NCBI GenBank assembly: GCA_030673645.1
Contig: DAOVIO010000011.1
Span: forward strand, 1-55,585
Direction of reading: 5' to 3'
DNA length: 55,585 nt
DNA from: JAGLSB01 sp023135955
GTDB lineage: Bacteria; Bacteroidota; Bacteroidia; Bacteroidales; GCA-2748055
This document shows, piece by piece, positions 1 to 8,860 of this stretch (position 1 is its first letter; each line of letters starts with the position of its first letter). A program made the translations under genes and the position numbers. Below the pieces are notes generated by a model. The model was not told the origin of the DNA and searched no databases. It saw only the letters and a program-made list of their open reading frames with translations.

Positions 1-24
1 GAATTTTGGTTCCCGGTAAAGTTG

Positions 25-66
25 AGTTTTTTTGCTTCCGGGTCATGACCCGGAAGCAAAAAAACT
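25..66. repeat. 42-bp perfect palindrome
   Basis: Every base from 25 to 45 pairs with 46 to 66, with no spacer; the centre is GGGTCATGACCC and the outer parts are a T-run on the left and an A-run on the right. Because the A-run follows the stem on either strand, it is not a standard intrinsic terminator, which would need a T-run after the stem. It could be part of a mobile-element end or a binding site. The window begins just upstream, so the context is missing. Confidence 0.75.
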
Positions 67-94
67 GTGTACCGTTGTTGCCAAAAACTGTGTA
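60..94 (+). repeat. 12-bp direct repeat AAAAACTGTGTA, two copies
   Basis: AAAAACTGTGTA occurs at 60-71 and again at 83-94. The first copy overlaps the right arm of the palindrome at 25-66. Paired short repeats beside a palindrome are seen at insertion-sequence ends, but no transposase is visible in the window, so the assignment is only a suggestion. Confidence 0.5.
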
Positions 95-205
95 TTCCTG
101 ATTACGAAAATTTGTGCAGTGTTATTTACCGATTAGAACTTTTATCTGACAAAAATTATTAGTGTATGTTTTTAAAAATATCTTTAGTTCTAGGCAAACT
201 AATGT

Positions 206-213
206 TAACTTTG
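206..213 (+). promoter_or_regulatory. Bacteroidota -7 element for the polyprenyl synthase gene
   Basis: TAACTTTG fits the Bacteroidota -7 consensus TAnnTTTG, with a weak TTTAG-like -33 element near 183-187. The start codon at 233 would then have a leader of about a dozen bases, which is short but usual in this phylum. Confidence 0.5.
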
Positions 214-232
214 GACGTGGTAATTGACAGAT

Positions 233-1207
233 ATGAATGATTTAAAATCCATACAGCGGCCTATCGCAGAGGAGTTAAGGTTATTTGAACAGTATTTCAA
301 AGAATCTATTCAAAGCAATGTCCCTTTTCTCGGCTCAATAACAAATTATATTCTTAGAAGGAAGGGCAAGCAGATCAGGCCTACTTTAGTCTTGCTAAGT
401 GCTGCGATGCTTGGTGGAATAACAAAATCCAGCTATACAGCGGCTTCATTAATTGAGCTGCTTCATACTGCAAGTCTTGTTCATGACGATGTTGTTGATG
501 ATTCATATGAAAGAAGGGGTTATTTTTCTTTAAAAGCAATTTGGGGTTCAAAAGTAGCTGTTTTGGTTGGAGATTTTCTTCTTTCCCAGGGCCTGTTATT
601 GTCTGTTGCACATAAAGAATTTGAGCTTTTAAGTCTTGTTTCTGAGGCAGTTAAAGAAATGTCAGAAGGCGAGTTGCTTCAAATTAAAAAATCTCGTAGA
701 CTTGATATTACTATGGAAGAATATTTTGAAGTAATACGCAAAAAAACGGCCGCATTAATTGCAGCATGTACAGCCTCTGGGGCAAAATCTGTTGGAAAAT
801 CAGAAGAAGACATTCAATTAATGAAAGATTTTGGATATAATTTGGGCTGCGCTTTTCAAATCAAGGATGACTTATTTGATTATGAAAAAAATGGAAAAAT
901 TGGAAAGCCTATTGGAAATGATATTAAGGAAAAAAAAATGACACTTCCACTAATTTATTCTCTTCAAAATTGCAGTACAAAAGAGCGCAAAAAAATTATT
1001 TATATTGTTAGAAAGGATAATAAAAACAAAAAGAGGCTGGAAGAAATTTTCCAATTTGTAGAAAAATATAAGGGCTTAGAATTTGCAGAACAAAAAATGA
1101 ATTCCTATAAAAATCAAGCTTTAGATATTTTAAGTAATTTTCCAGATAACAACGCTAAAACTTCTCTTATAGATTTACTTAACTACACGGTTAATAGAAA
1201 AAAATAG
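233..1207 (+). CDS. Long-chain trans-polyprenyl diphosphate synthase
   Basis: A class I prenyltransferase that adds isopentenyl diphosphate units to an allylic primer, most likely to make the octaprenyl- or heptaprenyl-type side chain of menaquinone. Numbered from the upstream TTG at 224, the first aspartate-rich motif DDVVD is at about residue 88 and the second, DDLFD, at about 215, followed by the NDIKEKKMTLPL region of long-chain enzymes. The residue five positions before the first motif is a small Ala rather than an aromatic, which in this family favours long products. The ATG at 233 is preferred to the TTG at 224 because of promoter spacing. The length of about 324 residues is normal. 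Exact chain length cannot be read from sequence. Confidence 0.93.
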   Translation: MNDLKSIQRPIAEELRLFEQYFKESIQSNVPFLGSITNYILRRKGKQIRPTLVLLSAAMLGGITKSSYTAASLIELLHTASLVHDDVVDDSYERRGYFSLKAIWGSKVAVLVGDFLLSQGLLLSVAHKEFELLSLVSEAVKEMSEGELLQIKKSRRLDITMEEYFEVIRKKTAALIAACTASGAKSVGKSEEDIQLMKDFGYNLGCAFQIKDDLFDYEKNGKIGKPIGNDIKEKKMTLPLIYSLQNCSTKERKKIIYIVRKDNKNKKRLEEIFQFVEKYKGLEFAEQKMNSYKNQALDILSNFPDNNAKTSLIDLLNYTVNRKK

Positions 1208-1327
1208 CCTTCTTACAGTTCAAAATGCAAGGCCATAGACCAGCCCTAATTTATATACATCCCTCAGCAAAGCTAAACTTTTATTAAAAAGCTCTTATTT
1301 TGCTGACATTAAGCATATTGTTCGCTT

Positions 1328-3136
1328 TTAATTAGTATTTTGATTAAAGGCATTCCAGAGCAATTCAGCCCTTTTTTGTCCTATAGTCGAAACTATTTCA
1401 TTAAAATCAGCTTTTTTCATCAATTCTACCGATCCAAACTTTGAAATTAGATTTGCGATTGTTTTTTCACCAATTCCACTAATTTTTTCTAACTCTGATG
1501 AAATCATTGACCCAGATCTTTTTTGTCTGTGAAATTTAATTCCAAATCTGTGTGCTTCATTTCTTAATAATTGGATTACTTTTAAGGATTCTGAATTTTT
1601 CTCTAAATAGATTGGTATCGAATCACCTGGAAAATAAATTTCCTCCAGTCGTTTTGCTATTCCAATAATAGCAATCTTTCCTCTAAGATTTAATTCATCC
1701 AGACTTTTAAGTGCAGAGCTCAGTTGTCCCTTACCCCCATCAACAACTATTAACTGTGGCAAAGAAGTTTTCTCCTCAAGCAATCTTTTATACCTTCTGT
1801 ACACTACTTCTTTCATAGATCCAAAATCATCTGCCCCAACAACTGTCTTAATATTGTAATGCCTATACTCTTTCTTGACAGGTTTCAAGTTTTTAAAAAC
1901 AACGCAAGCTGCAACAGGGTTAGATCCTTGTATATTTGAATTATCAAAGCATTCTATATGAACAGGTAACATACTTAAGCGAAGATCTCTTTTCATGGTC
2001 TGTAATTTGCGCTCCTGTGATTTAAGTGGACCGTGTTCGCTGGCCTGTTTCTTTTTATCCAACATAAAATACTTGGCGTTTCTTATCGAAAGCTCGAGTA
2101 ATTTCCTTTTATCCCCCTTGGTTGGGGCTTTTAATACTGCTTTCAATCCTGGAATATTCATTGTAAATGGAGAAATTATTTCATTTGAATTACTGCTAAA
2201 TCTCTCTCTGATTTCTATTATCGCGAAGGCTAAAAGCTCTTCCTTTGTCTCATCAAGCCTTCTTAAAATTTCAACATTGTGAGACTGAATAATACTCCCT
2301 TGATTGATTTTCAAATAATTTACGTAGGCTGTATTCCCTTCTTCAATTAATGAAAAAACGTCAAGGTTATTGATTTTAGGGTTTGTCACGGTAGATTTCA
2401 TTTGAAAACTTTCCAGTAAAAGAATTTTTTGCTTTGCTTTTTCTGCATCCTCATATTGAAATTCTTTAGCATATTCAGACATTTTTTCTTTCAAATATCG
2501 AATTACTTCAGATAAATTCCCTTTTAAAATATTTTGAATTTGCTCAATGGATTTTGAATAATCGTCTTCCTTTTGAAGCCCCACACAAGGTCCTTTACAA
2601 TTTCCAAGGTGATATTCTAAGCATATTTTATATTTCTCAGATTGAATATTTTCTTCTGTAAGAAAAAGTTTACACGTGCGTAAAGGGTAAAGTTCTCTTA
2701 TTAACTCTAATAATGTTCTAACTGTATGGGCAGATGTATAGGGTCCAAAATATTTTGATCCGTCATTAATAATTCTCCTTGTAGAAAAAACTCTAGGAAA
2801 ACGTTCGTTATTAACACAGATCCAGGGAAAAGTTTTGTCATCCTTAAGGTTAATATTATACCTGGGCTGGCACTTCTTTATTAGGTTATTTTCAAGTAAC
2901 AAGGCATCTGATTCTGTGTCAACAACGATGTGTTTTATTTCCTTGATTTTTTTTACGAGTATTTTTAGTTTAGCGCTTTCGTATTGCCTCTTATTAAAAT
3001 AGGAAGAAACTCTTTTTTTTAAGGATTTAGCCTTCCCAATATATATGATATTCCCGTTTTCGTCATAAAACTGATAAATACCGGGCTTATCGGGTAGGTT
3101 TTTAAGTTTGGTTTTTATTTCAGAAATTGGATTCAT
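1328..3136 (-). CDS. uvrC: UvrABC excinuclease subunit C
   Basis: The dual-incision nuclease of nucleotide excision repair. The order is complete: GIY-YIG domain (GIY at 19-21, YIG at 32-34) for the 3' cut, a UVR motif near residue 210 that binds UvrB, an RNase H-like domain with ECFDNSN and VVDGGKGQL for the 5' cut, and a C-terminal helix-hairpin-helix pair (ISGIGEKT) at about 550-600. Length 602 is typical. Its ATG overlaps the stop of the upstream adenine deaminase by one base (TAATG), which suggests translational coupling. It is the last gene of the leftward run. Confidence 0.97.
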   Translation of the reverse strand: MNPISEIKTKLKNLPDKPGIYQFYDENGNIIYIGKAKSLKKRVSSYFNKRQYESAKLKILVKKIKEIKHIVVDTESDALLLENNLIKKCQPRYNINLKDDKTFPWICVNNERFPRVFSTRRIINDGSKYFGPYTSAHTVRTLLELIRELYPLRTCKLFLTEENIQSEKYKICLEYHLGNCKGPCVGLQKEDDYSKSIEQIQNILKGNLSEVIRYLKEKMSEYAKEFQYEDAEKAKQKILLLESFQMKSTVTNPKINNLDVFSLIEEGNTAYVNYLKINQGSIIQSHNVEILRRLDETKEELLAFAIIEIRERFSSNSNEIISPFTMNIPGLKAVLKAPTKGDKRKLLELSIRNAKYFMLDKKKQASEHGPLKSQERKLQTMKRDLRLSMLPVHIECFDNSNIQGSNPVAACVVFKNLKPVKKEYRHYNIKTVVGADDFGSMKEVVYRRYKRLLEEKTSLPQLIVVDGGKGQLSSALKSLDELNLRGKIAIIGIAKRLEEIYFPGDSIPIYLEKNSESLKVIQLLRNEAHRFGIKFHRQKRSGSMISSELEKISGIGEKTIANLISKFGSVELMKKADFNEIVSTIGQKRAELLWNAFNQNTN

Positions 3137-4761
3137 TAATCCACAAACATATTAGTATAGCAAAAGGAATTTACATCAAAAAGCCCCTTATTCCCTATTT
3201 TAAGTTCGGGGATAACTAATAGGGACATAAAAGCAAGCGTCATAAATGGCGCTCTAAGTTGAGATCCTAAAGCTTTTACTTTTGTATTCAGATCTCTATA
3301 TTTTTCTGCCGCTTCTATAGCTGTCAGATCAGAAATTATTCCTGCAATCGGTAAAGAAAGTCCGAAAATTGCATTTCCGTCATGTATTGCAATTCCTCCT
3401 TTTTTATCCTGAACCCACAATACTAATTCCTTTAGAATATCATCTTCTGTTCCTACGGCAATAATATTATGACTATCGTGAGCAATGCTAGAAATTAGCC
3501 CTCCCCTCTTTAAATTAAAACCCTTAACAAGTCCAACAGAGGGCGATTCTTTAGAAAAGCGGTTAATAACTGAGATCTTTAATATGTCATTCTCAATATC
3601 TGAGCTAACAAATCTTTCCTTAGGATTGAGCTTAAAAACAGATTGACGGGTTACTAATTCCCCGTCAATAATTTCAATTACTTTGGCTTTTGTTCCTATT
3701 TTTTCAATTTTAAAAGAATCTTTGTCAACCTTGTTTGTGTAAAAATTATTTAAGACTCTGGGCTTTTCTGGTTGAATCAATACACTCCCATTATTATAAA
3801 CTTCTTCACCATCAATAATTGTCTTTTGTATTTTCAGCTTCATCAAATCCTTAACAATAACAAAATCCGCATTGTCCCCAACCTGAAGCATTCCTACAGA
3901 AAGATCATAATGCATTATAGGGTTATAAATAACTGCTCTTAAAATATTAAATAAATCAAGCCCCTTATTTAAAGACTTTTCTATCAGTAAATTTATATGT
4001 CCCTTAACCAAATCATCAGGATGCAAATCATCAGAACACAACATTACCATATCAGGATAATCATCGATAAGCTTATATAAATTATCAAAATTTCTGGCAG
4101 CACTACCCTCTCTGATTTGGATTTTCATCCCAAGATTAATTTTCTCTACGGCCTCCTCATATGAAAAGCATTCATGATCTGTTTGTATACCAGCCTCAAT
4201 ATATTTCTTCAAATCGATTCCCCTAAGTCCGGGCCCATGACCATCAATTTTTTTATTTGCCAATTTAGCCGACTGAATTTTCCTCATCACTTCAGTATCC
4301 TTTTTAACAACTCCAAGAAAATTCATCATTTCAGAAAGAAAGTATATATCATCTCTTTTTAATAGTTCGTCAACTTCATATGTGTCTAATCTGGCTCCGG
4401 AATTTTCAAAATCTGTTGCGGGCACACAACTTGGCGCACCAAAGTAAAATTTCATGGGTGATTTTTTCGAATCATCAATCATATAATCTACCCCATCTAC
4501 CCCTAATACATTTGCGATTTCATGAGGATCTGAAACTACGGCCACAGTGCCATGTTTCACAGCTTCGGTAGCAAAATTTTGAGGGCTAAGCATAGAGCTT
4601 TCAATGTGTATATGAGAATCAACAAATCCGGGTAGAATATAACAATTTTCAGCATTGTCAAATTTTTCAATAGACTTTATGATGCCACCATCTACTGTAA
4701 CCTTTCCCTTAAATCTTGTCTTATTTACAATATCAACAACTATCCCATTATATTCCATCAT
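3136..4761 (-). CDS. ade: Adenine deaminase
   Basis: A metal-dependent amidohydrolase converting adenine to hypoxanthine and ammonia for purine salvage. Metal-site motifs are visible: DSHIHIESS at about 48-56, SDPHEIANVLG, DGHGPGLRG, a TDHECFSYEEA segment and CSDDLHPDDL. The 541-residue length and the C-terminal adenine-deaminase domain (HDSHNI, AIHDGNAIFGLSLPIAGI) fit the bacterial AdeC family rather than adenosine deaminase. It sits between mnmG and uvrC, where many Bacteroidota, as I remember them, carry adenine phosphoribosyltransferase, another adenine-salvage enzyme. A second Met directly follows the first, so the start is uncertain by one codon. Confidence 0.95.
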   Translation of the reverse strand: MMEYNGIVVDIVNKTRFKGKVTVDGGIIKSIEKFDNAENCYILPGFVDSHIHIESSMLSPQNFATEAVKHGTVAVVSDPHEIANVLGVDGVDYMIDDSKKSPMKFYFGAPSCVPATDFENSGARLDTYEVDELLKRDDIYFLSEMMNFLGVVKKDTEVMRKIQSAKLANKKIDGHGPGLRGIDLKKYIEAGIQTDHECFSYEEAVEKINLGMKIQIREGSAARNFDNLYKLIDDYPDMVMLCSDDLHPDDLVKGHINLLIEKSLNKGLDLFNILRAVIYNPIMHYDLSVGMLQVGDNADFVIVKDLMKLKIQKTIIDGEEVYNNGSVLIQPEKPRVLNNFYTNKVDKDSFKIEKIGTKAKVIEIIDGELVTRQSVFKLNPKERFVSSDIENDILKISVINRFSKESPSVGLVKGFNLKRGGLISSIAHDSHNIIAVGTEDDILKELVLWVQDKKGGIAIHDGNAIFGLSLPIAGIISDLTAIEAAEKYRDLNTKVKALGSQLRAPFMTLAFMSLLVIPELKIGNKGLFDVNSFCYTNMFVD

Positions 4762-4794
4762 TTACAAAATTCTTTATAAAACACAATACTTTTC

Positions 4795-4808
4795 GTTCCA
4801 CGTGGAAC
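4795..4808. other. parS-like ParB-binding site, copy 1
   Basis: GTTCCACGTGGAAC is a perfect 14-bp palindrome matching the near-universal bacterial parS core (GTTnCACGTGnAAC). It lies in the 77-base gap between mnmG and ade. ParB binds and loads at such sites to organise and segregate the origin region. The flanks are C and A rather than the ideal T and A. Confidence 0.85.
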
Positions 4809-4824
4809 AAAAAAACAGGTAATT

Positions 4825-4838
4825 GTTCCACGTGGAAC
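4825..4838. other. parS-like ParB-binding site, copy 2
   Basis: A second identical GTTCCACGTGGAAC, centred exactly 30 bp from the first, so the two sites face nearly the same side of the helix. It ends one base before the mnmG stop codon. parA and parB themselves are not in this window. Confidence 0.85.
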
Positions 4839-4839
4839 C

Positions 4840-6714
4840 CTATCTTCCCATATATAATAATAAAACACTAATGTCTGCTGGTGAAACTCCGCTAATTCTT
4901 GATGCTTCGCCAATAGTTTTTGGCTTAGCTTTTGTAAGTTTTTGTCGCGCCTCAGTTGAAATAGATTTCAAACTATTAATATCAATACTTCCCAAAATTT
5001 TAACTTCATTGAGTCTTTTTATTTTATCAGCCAACTCTTTTTCTCTTTTAATATAACCTTCATATTTTACAGAAATCTCAACATTTTCTAAAATTTCATC
5101 TGCCCTATTCTCAGCAATTCTTGCTATAGTATAAATTTTTCCTAAATATTCAGCCAGATCAAAAATGGTAATTTGTGGTCTCCTCAATAAATCTATGGCC
5201 TTTACCTTTTGCCTTATCTCTGATGACTTCTTTTTCCTTAATAATTCATTTATACTTTTCGGATCAACACTTGTCTTCTTTAAGAATTGCAAAATGTTTT
5301 TTTTAATGTCTGCCTTCTCGGATAATAAACTTAATCTATTCTCTGTAGCGAGTCCAATATTAAAACTAAGTTTTGTAAGCCTTTCATCTGCATCATCCTG
5401 TCTCAACAATAAACGATATTCCGCTCGTGACGTAAACATCCGATAAGGTTCATCAACTCCCTTAGTAATTAAGTCGTCTATTAAAACACCAATATAAGCC
5501 TGGTCCCTACCAAGAATGAATTCTCCTTTTTCCTGTATTTTTAAAGCAGCATTAATTCCTGCAATTAATCCTTGCGCTCCAGCTTCTTCGTACCCAGTAG
5601 TTCCATTTATCTGTCCGGCAAAATATAAATTATGAATCAACCTGGTTTCCAAACTATGATATAATTGTGTTGGTGGATAGTAATCATATTCTATTGCATA
5701 GCCCGGCCTGAAAATTTTCACATTCTCAAGACCTGGAATTTTATGCATAGCTGACAATTGCACTTCCCAGGGCAAGGAAGAAGAAAATCCATTTATGTAA
5801 TATTCGTTTGTATTACTGCCTTCCGGTTCAAGAAATAATTGATGATTATCTTTAGAGGCGAAGGTGTGAATCTTATCTTCAATACTCGGACAATATCTTG
5901 GCCCAATGCTTTTAATGGTTCCATTAAACATTGGTGAGTCGGATAATCCAGTTCTGAGGTCTTCATGAACATCCAAATTTGTATAGGTAATCCAACAGCT
6001 TTGGTGATTTGAATAATCTACCTCATAATTCAAATAGGAAAACTTTTTATTCTCATTATCACCTTTTTGCTCTTGCATTTTTGAAAAGTCTATTGTTCTT
6101 CCGTCTAGCCTGGCTGGAGTACCTGTTTTCATCCGTCCCACCTCAAAGCCATGATCTTTGAGTTGATCACTAATTCCAACCGAAACCTGATCTCCAGCAC
6201 GCCCCCCCTCAATCTTTGTTTGTCCAATATGCATGAGTCCGTTCTCAAAAGTCCCATTTGTAAGAATAACCGACTTTCCAAAAATATTTATTCCCAGCTT
6301 TGTTTTTATGCCTTTTAGGGTATCATTGTCTATAATCAATCCAACAACAATATCTTGCCAAAAATCCAGATTCTTAGTATCCTCGAGAAGCTCCCTCCAT
6401 ATAATTGAAAACTTTTGTCTGTCGTTTTGTGATCTTGGGCTCCATAATGCGGGCCCTTTCGATTTATTCAGCATACGGAACTGAATCATAGACTTATCTG
6501 TAACTATTCCACTATACCCTCCAAGCGCATCTATCTCCCTAATAATCTGACCTTTTGCGACCCCTCCCATAGCTGGATTACAGCTCATTTGGGCAATTTT
6601 AGTCATATCCATGGTAACAAGAAGAGTCTTGCAGCCCATATTAGCCGCCGCTGCTGCTGCTTCGCATCCAGCATGTCCCGCACCGACTACGATTACATCA
6701 TACTCTGGCAACAT
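4840..6714 (-). CDS. mnmG: tRNA uridine 5-carboxymethylaminomethyl modification enzyme, FAD subunit
   Basis: MnmG, with MnmE (not in this window), modifies the wobble uridine (U34) of certain tRNAs. An FAD-binding Rossmann motif GAGHAGCEAA lies near the N-terminus, followed by the family-specific SCNPAMGGVAKG, LWSPRSQNDR and GYEEAGAQGLIAGINAA segments and the C-terminal helical domain ending in GEASRISGVSPADISVLLLY. I chose the ATG at 6714: the longer frame starts with TTG at 6732, and a -7 element covers 6730-6737. The protein is about 624 residues, normal for the family. In many bacteria mnmG is close to the origin, which agrees with the parS sites at its 3' end. Confidence 0.96.
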   Translation of the reverse strand: MLPEYDVIVVGAGHAGCEAAAAAANMGCKTLLVTMDMTKIAQMSCNPAMGGVAKGQIIREIDALGGYSGIVTDKSMIQFRMLNKSKGPALWSPRSQNDRQKFSIIWRELLEDTKNLDFWQDIVVGLIIDNDTLKGIKTKLGINIFGKSVILTNGTFENGLMHIGQTKIEGGRAGDQVSVGISDQLKDHGFEVGRMKTGTPARLDGRTIDFSKMQEQKGDNENKKFSYLNYEVDYSNHQSCWITYTNLDVHEDLRTGLSDSPMFNGTIKSIGPRYCPSIEDKIHTFASKDNHQLFLEPEGSNTNEYYINGFSSSLPWEVQLSAMHKIPGLENVKIFRPGYAIEYDYYPPTQLYHSLETRLIHNLYFAGQINGTTGYEEAGAQGLIAGINAALKIQEKGEFILGRDQAYIGVLIDDLITKGVDEPYRMFTSRAEYRLLLRQDDADERLTKLSFNIGLATENRLSLLSEKADIKKNILQFLKKTSVDPKSINELLRKKKSSEIRQKVKAIDLLRRPQITIFDLAEYLGKIYTIARIAENRADEILENVEISVKYEGYIKREKELADKIKRLNEVKILGSIDINSLKSISTEARQKLTKAKPKTIGEASRISGVSPADISVLLLYMGR

Positions 6715-6729
6715 ATTATCAATTTTGTG

Positions 6730-6737
6730 CAAAGTTA
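6730..6737 (-). promoter_or_regulatory. Bacteroidota -7 element for mnmG
   Basis: Read on the minus strand, TAACTTTG fits TAnnTTTG and sits 16 bases before the mnmG ATG, in the short ybeY-mnmG gap. mnmG may thus be transcribed from its own promoter as well as from upstream. Confidence 0.45.
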
Positions 6738-6768
6738 ATTATAATCCAGTATTTGCAGAGAGGTTCTG

Positions 6769-7194
6769 TTAATTTGTGGTATTCAAAAGAAGAAGGCATT
6801 TCAATTCGGCCTTTCGCATACTTTCAATCTGAGTTTTAGATTTATCCTCAAATCCAAGAAAATGCAATACACCGTGAATAATTACTCTTTCTAGTTCTCT
6901 ATTAAAAGAAAATTTAAATTCTTTAGAATTTTCTTTAACACGATCTATCGATATATAAATATCTCCTGAAATAATATTTTCATTGGAATAGTCAAAGCTA
7001 ATTATGTCGGTATAAAAATTATGCTTCAGAAACTGAAGATTTATTTTAAGCAGTTCTTCATCTGAAAGAAATGAATAATTAATATTTCCGAGGGTAAATT
7101 CCTCTTCTTGAATAACAGAAGAAATCCACCTCTTTAATTTTCGTTTTTGAGGAATATCAAAACCGGGGTATTCTGAATGAAACCAGATAGCCAA
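6769..7194 (-). CDS. ybeY: Endoribonuclease YbeY, rRNA maturation factor
   Basis: A zinc-dependent single-strand endoribonuclease of 16S rRNA 3' processing and ribosome quality control. The core motif is HGVLHFLGFED at residues 107-117: H107 and H111 are the first two zinc ligands, while the usual third His is D117. I recall Asp there in other Bacteroidota, so this is probably a lineage variant rather than damage. The start is a TTG codon; no in-frame ATG would give a full N-terminus. Length 141 is typical. The gene lies five bases from the rsbW-like gene and directly upstream of mnmG. Confidence 0.92.
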   Translation of the reverse strand: MAIWFHSEYPGFDIPQKRKLKRWISSVIQEEEFTLGNINYSFLSDEELLKINLQFLKHNFYTDIISFDYSNENIISGDIYISIDRVKENSKEFKFSFNRELERVIIHGVLHFLGFEDKSKTQIESMRKAELKCLLLLNTTN

Positions 7195-7199
7195 TTCTA

Positions 7200-7595
7200 T
7201 TAAATATTAAAACTAAGTTTAACTAGTGTGCCATTTTCATGGAATTCAATATTATCAGAAAGTCTTGACATAAGAAAAACACCTCTTCCGTTAGTTTTCT
7301 CTATATTTTCCGGAGCGGTTGGATCTGGAATATCATCTGGATTAAAACCGGAGCCAAAATCTTTTATGGTCATAGTAATTCTTTTATCTTCTTCTTCCAT
7401 AAAAATTTCAACATTGAGATCTTCTCGCTCTTTATTACCATGAATTATAGCATTGTTTGCAGCCTCTAATGTAGCAATCAAAATATTGCCATACACTTCA
7501 TCGCTTAGGTTAAGCTCTTCAGAAATCTCATCTATGAATTTTTCAACCAGCCGCAGACTTTCTGGAATCGATTTTATAATCATTACTTTACTCAT
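7200..7595 (-). CDS. RsbW-like anti-sigma factor / serine kinase (GHKL ATPase)
   Basis: A stand-alone histidine-kinase-like ATPase domain of 131 residues. The N box ATLEAANNAIIHGN (E44, N47) and the glycine-rich DFGSGF and TNGRGVFLM (about 79-83 and 101-109) ATP-lid motifs are intact. Proteins of this kind phosphorylate STAS-domain anti-anti-sigma partners or bind sigma factors; neither is encoded nearby, so the target is unknown. It is probably cytoplasmic and co-transcribed with ybeY. Confidence 0.85.
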   Translation of the reverse strand: MSKVMIIKSIPESLRLVEKFIDEISEELNLSDEVYGNILIATLEAANNAIIHGNKEREDLNVEIFMEEEDKRITMTIKDFGSGFNPDDIPDPTAPENIEKTNGRGVFLMSRLSDNIEFHENGTLVKLSFNI

Positions 7596-7663
7596 AAGGT
7601 CAGGGTTTGAGTAATATAGCTACTTATACAGAAATTATACAAAAAAGTTACCTTTTAATCCAA

Positions 7664-8860
7664 TTATTTGCTTAACCATAATTCTGGATTAAGAGCATCC
7701 TTTTCTCTCCACAACTCAAAATGTAAATTTACAACCTTATTATCCTCTACTCCCATGTCTCCAATATATTCTTTAATTTCTACCATATCTCCAGCCTTTA
7801 CATCAACACTAATAAGATTCTGATAAACTGTACGATAGTTTCCATGCTTAATTATTACAGTAAAATTTGCACCAAGAATCGCTATAACTTTTGTTACCTC
7901 TCCCTTAAAAATTGCCCTGACTTTTGATTCTTCAGTAGTACTAATATCTATACCATTACTTTTAATTATAATTCCACTTAATATCGGGTGGTCTCTTTCT
8001 CCAAATTTTCCAGTAATAATTCCCTGCTCAGTAGGCCATGGTAACCCTCCTTTATTATTTCCAAAATTACCATCAATAATTCTCTCGGCAGGTGTAAGCG
8101 CATTAACACGATTAGCCTCCCGGGCTATTCTTGCCTCCTCTTCAATTAATAATCTAATTTCTCTTTCTATTCGTAATTGTATTTCCTCTCGCTGCTTAAT
8201 TTGCTTTAGTAGTTCCTCCTCTCGTTGTAAAAACTCTTTCTGTAAACCCAATTTTATATTTTGAGAACTCAATAATCTATTCTTTTCAGATTCAATACTA
8301 GTAAGTGTACTTTCTTTTCCTATTCTTAATATTATTAAGGAATCTATCTGCATAGCTAAAAATTCGTTTCTGTTCAATATTTCAGAATACAAATCTTTTC
8401 TGAACTCATTTAAATATTTCAAATATTTATAACGCCTGTAGCTTTGATTAATATCTTCAGACGACAATATATACATAAGCCAAAATTCATTATCAAGATT
8501 TCTATAGCTTGCTTTTACAATATTAGCGTATGAATTTTTTAATTTTTCAATATCCTGTTTCCCTTCATCAATTTCCACATTCAAATATTCAATATCGCTA
8601 TTAATAAAATCAAGCTCCAATTCATAATTTCTAATTAGATTCTTCCTATATTCAATTCCCCTATTTAGAATATATATATTTGATAAATTCTTCTTTTTAT
8701 CTTCTTTGTTTGAGTCTAATAATTTTCGTGTATATTTTAATTTCTCAATATTAATCTTTTTCTCACCTTCAAGACTTTTTCTATCTTGAGAATTTAGGAT
8801 CCCAGGAAATGCTATTAAAATAATAAATAAAAATATCTTATAACAAAGAATCAATTTCAT
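7664..8860 (-). CDS. EnvC-like murein hydrolase activator (degenerate LytM/M23 domain)
   Basis: A secreted or periplasmic protein with a hydrophobic N-terminal signal (residues 5-25), a long coiled coil (about 30-255, rich in E, K, L and I) and a C-terminal LytM domain (about 275-398). The zinc ligands are lost: the HxxxD site reads NGIDI and the HxH site reads NLHFEL with Asn for the first His. This resembles EnvC, which activates amidases rather than cutting peptidoglycan itself. Its start overlaps the end of the DUF4292 gene by 23 bases, so the two are coupled. An active peptidase is unlikely. Confidence 0.85.
   Translation of the reverse strand: MKLILCYKIFLFIILIAFPGILNSQDRKSLEGEKKINIEKLKYTRKLLDSNKEDKKKNLSNIYILNRGIEYRKNLIRNYELELDFINSDIEYLNVEIDEGKQDIEKLKNSYANIVKASYRNLDNEFWLMYILSSEDINQSYRRYKYLKYLNEFRKDLYSEILNRNEFLAMQIDSLIILRIGKESTLTSIESEKNRLLSSQNIKLGLQKEFLQREEELLKQIKQREEIQLRIEREIRLLIEEEARIAREANRVNALTPAERIIDGNFGNNKGGLPWPTEQGIITGKFGERDHPILSGIIIKSNGIDISTTEESKVRAIFKGEVTKVIAILGANFTVIIKHGNYRTVYQNLISVDVKAGDMVEIKEYIGDMGVEDNKVVNLHFELWREKDALNPELWLSK

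Noticed and set aside
25..66. Intrinsic bidirectional terminator
   Set aside because: The A-run follows the stem instead of a T-run on either strand, so it does not fit the usual terminator.
4823..5056. Open frame beginning MFHVEP on the plus strand
   Set aside because: It is antisense to mnmG and its start is the parS palindrome itself; such frames are a by-product of the site.
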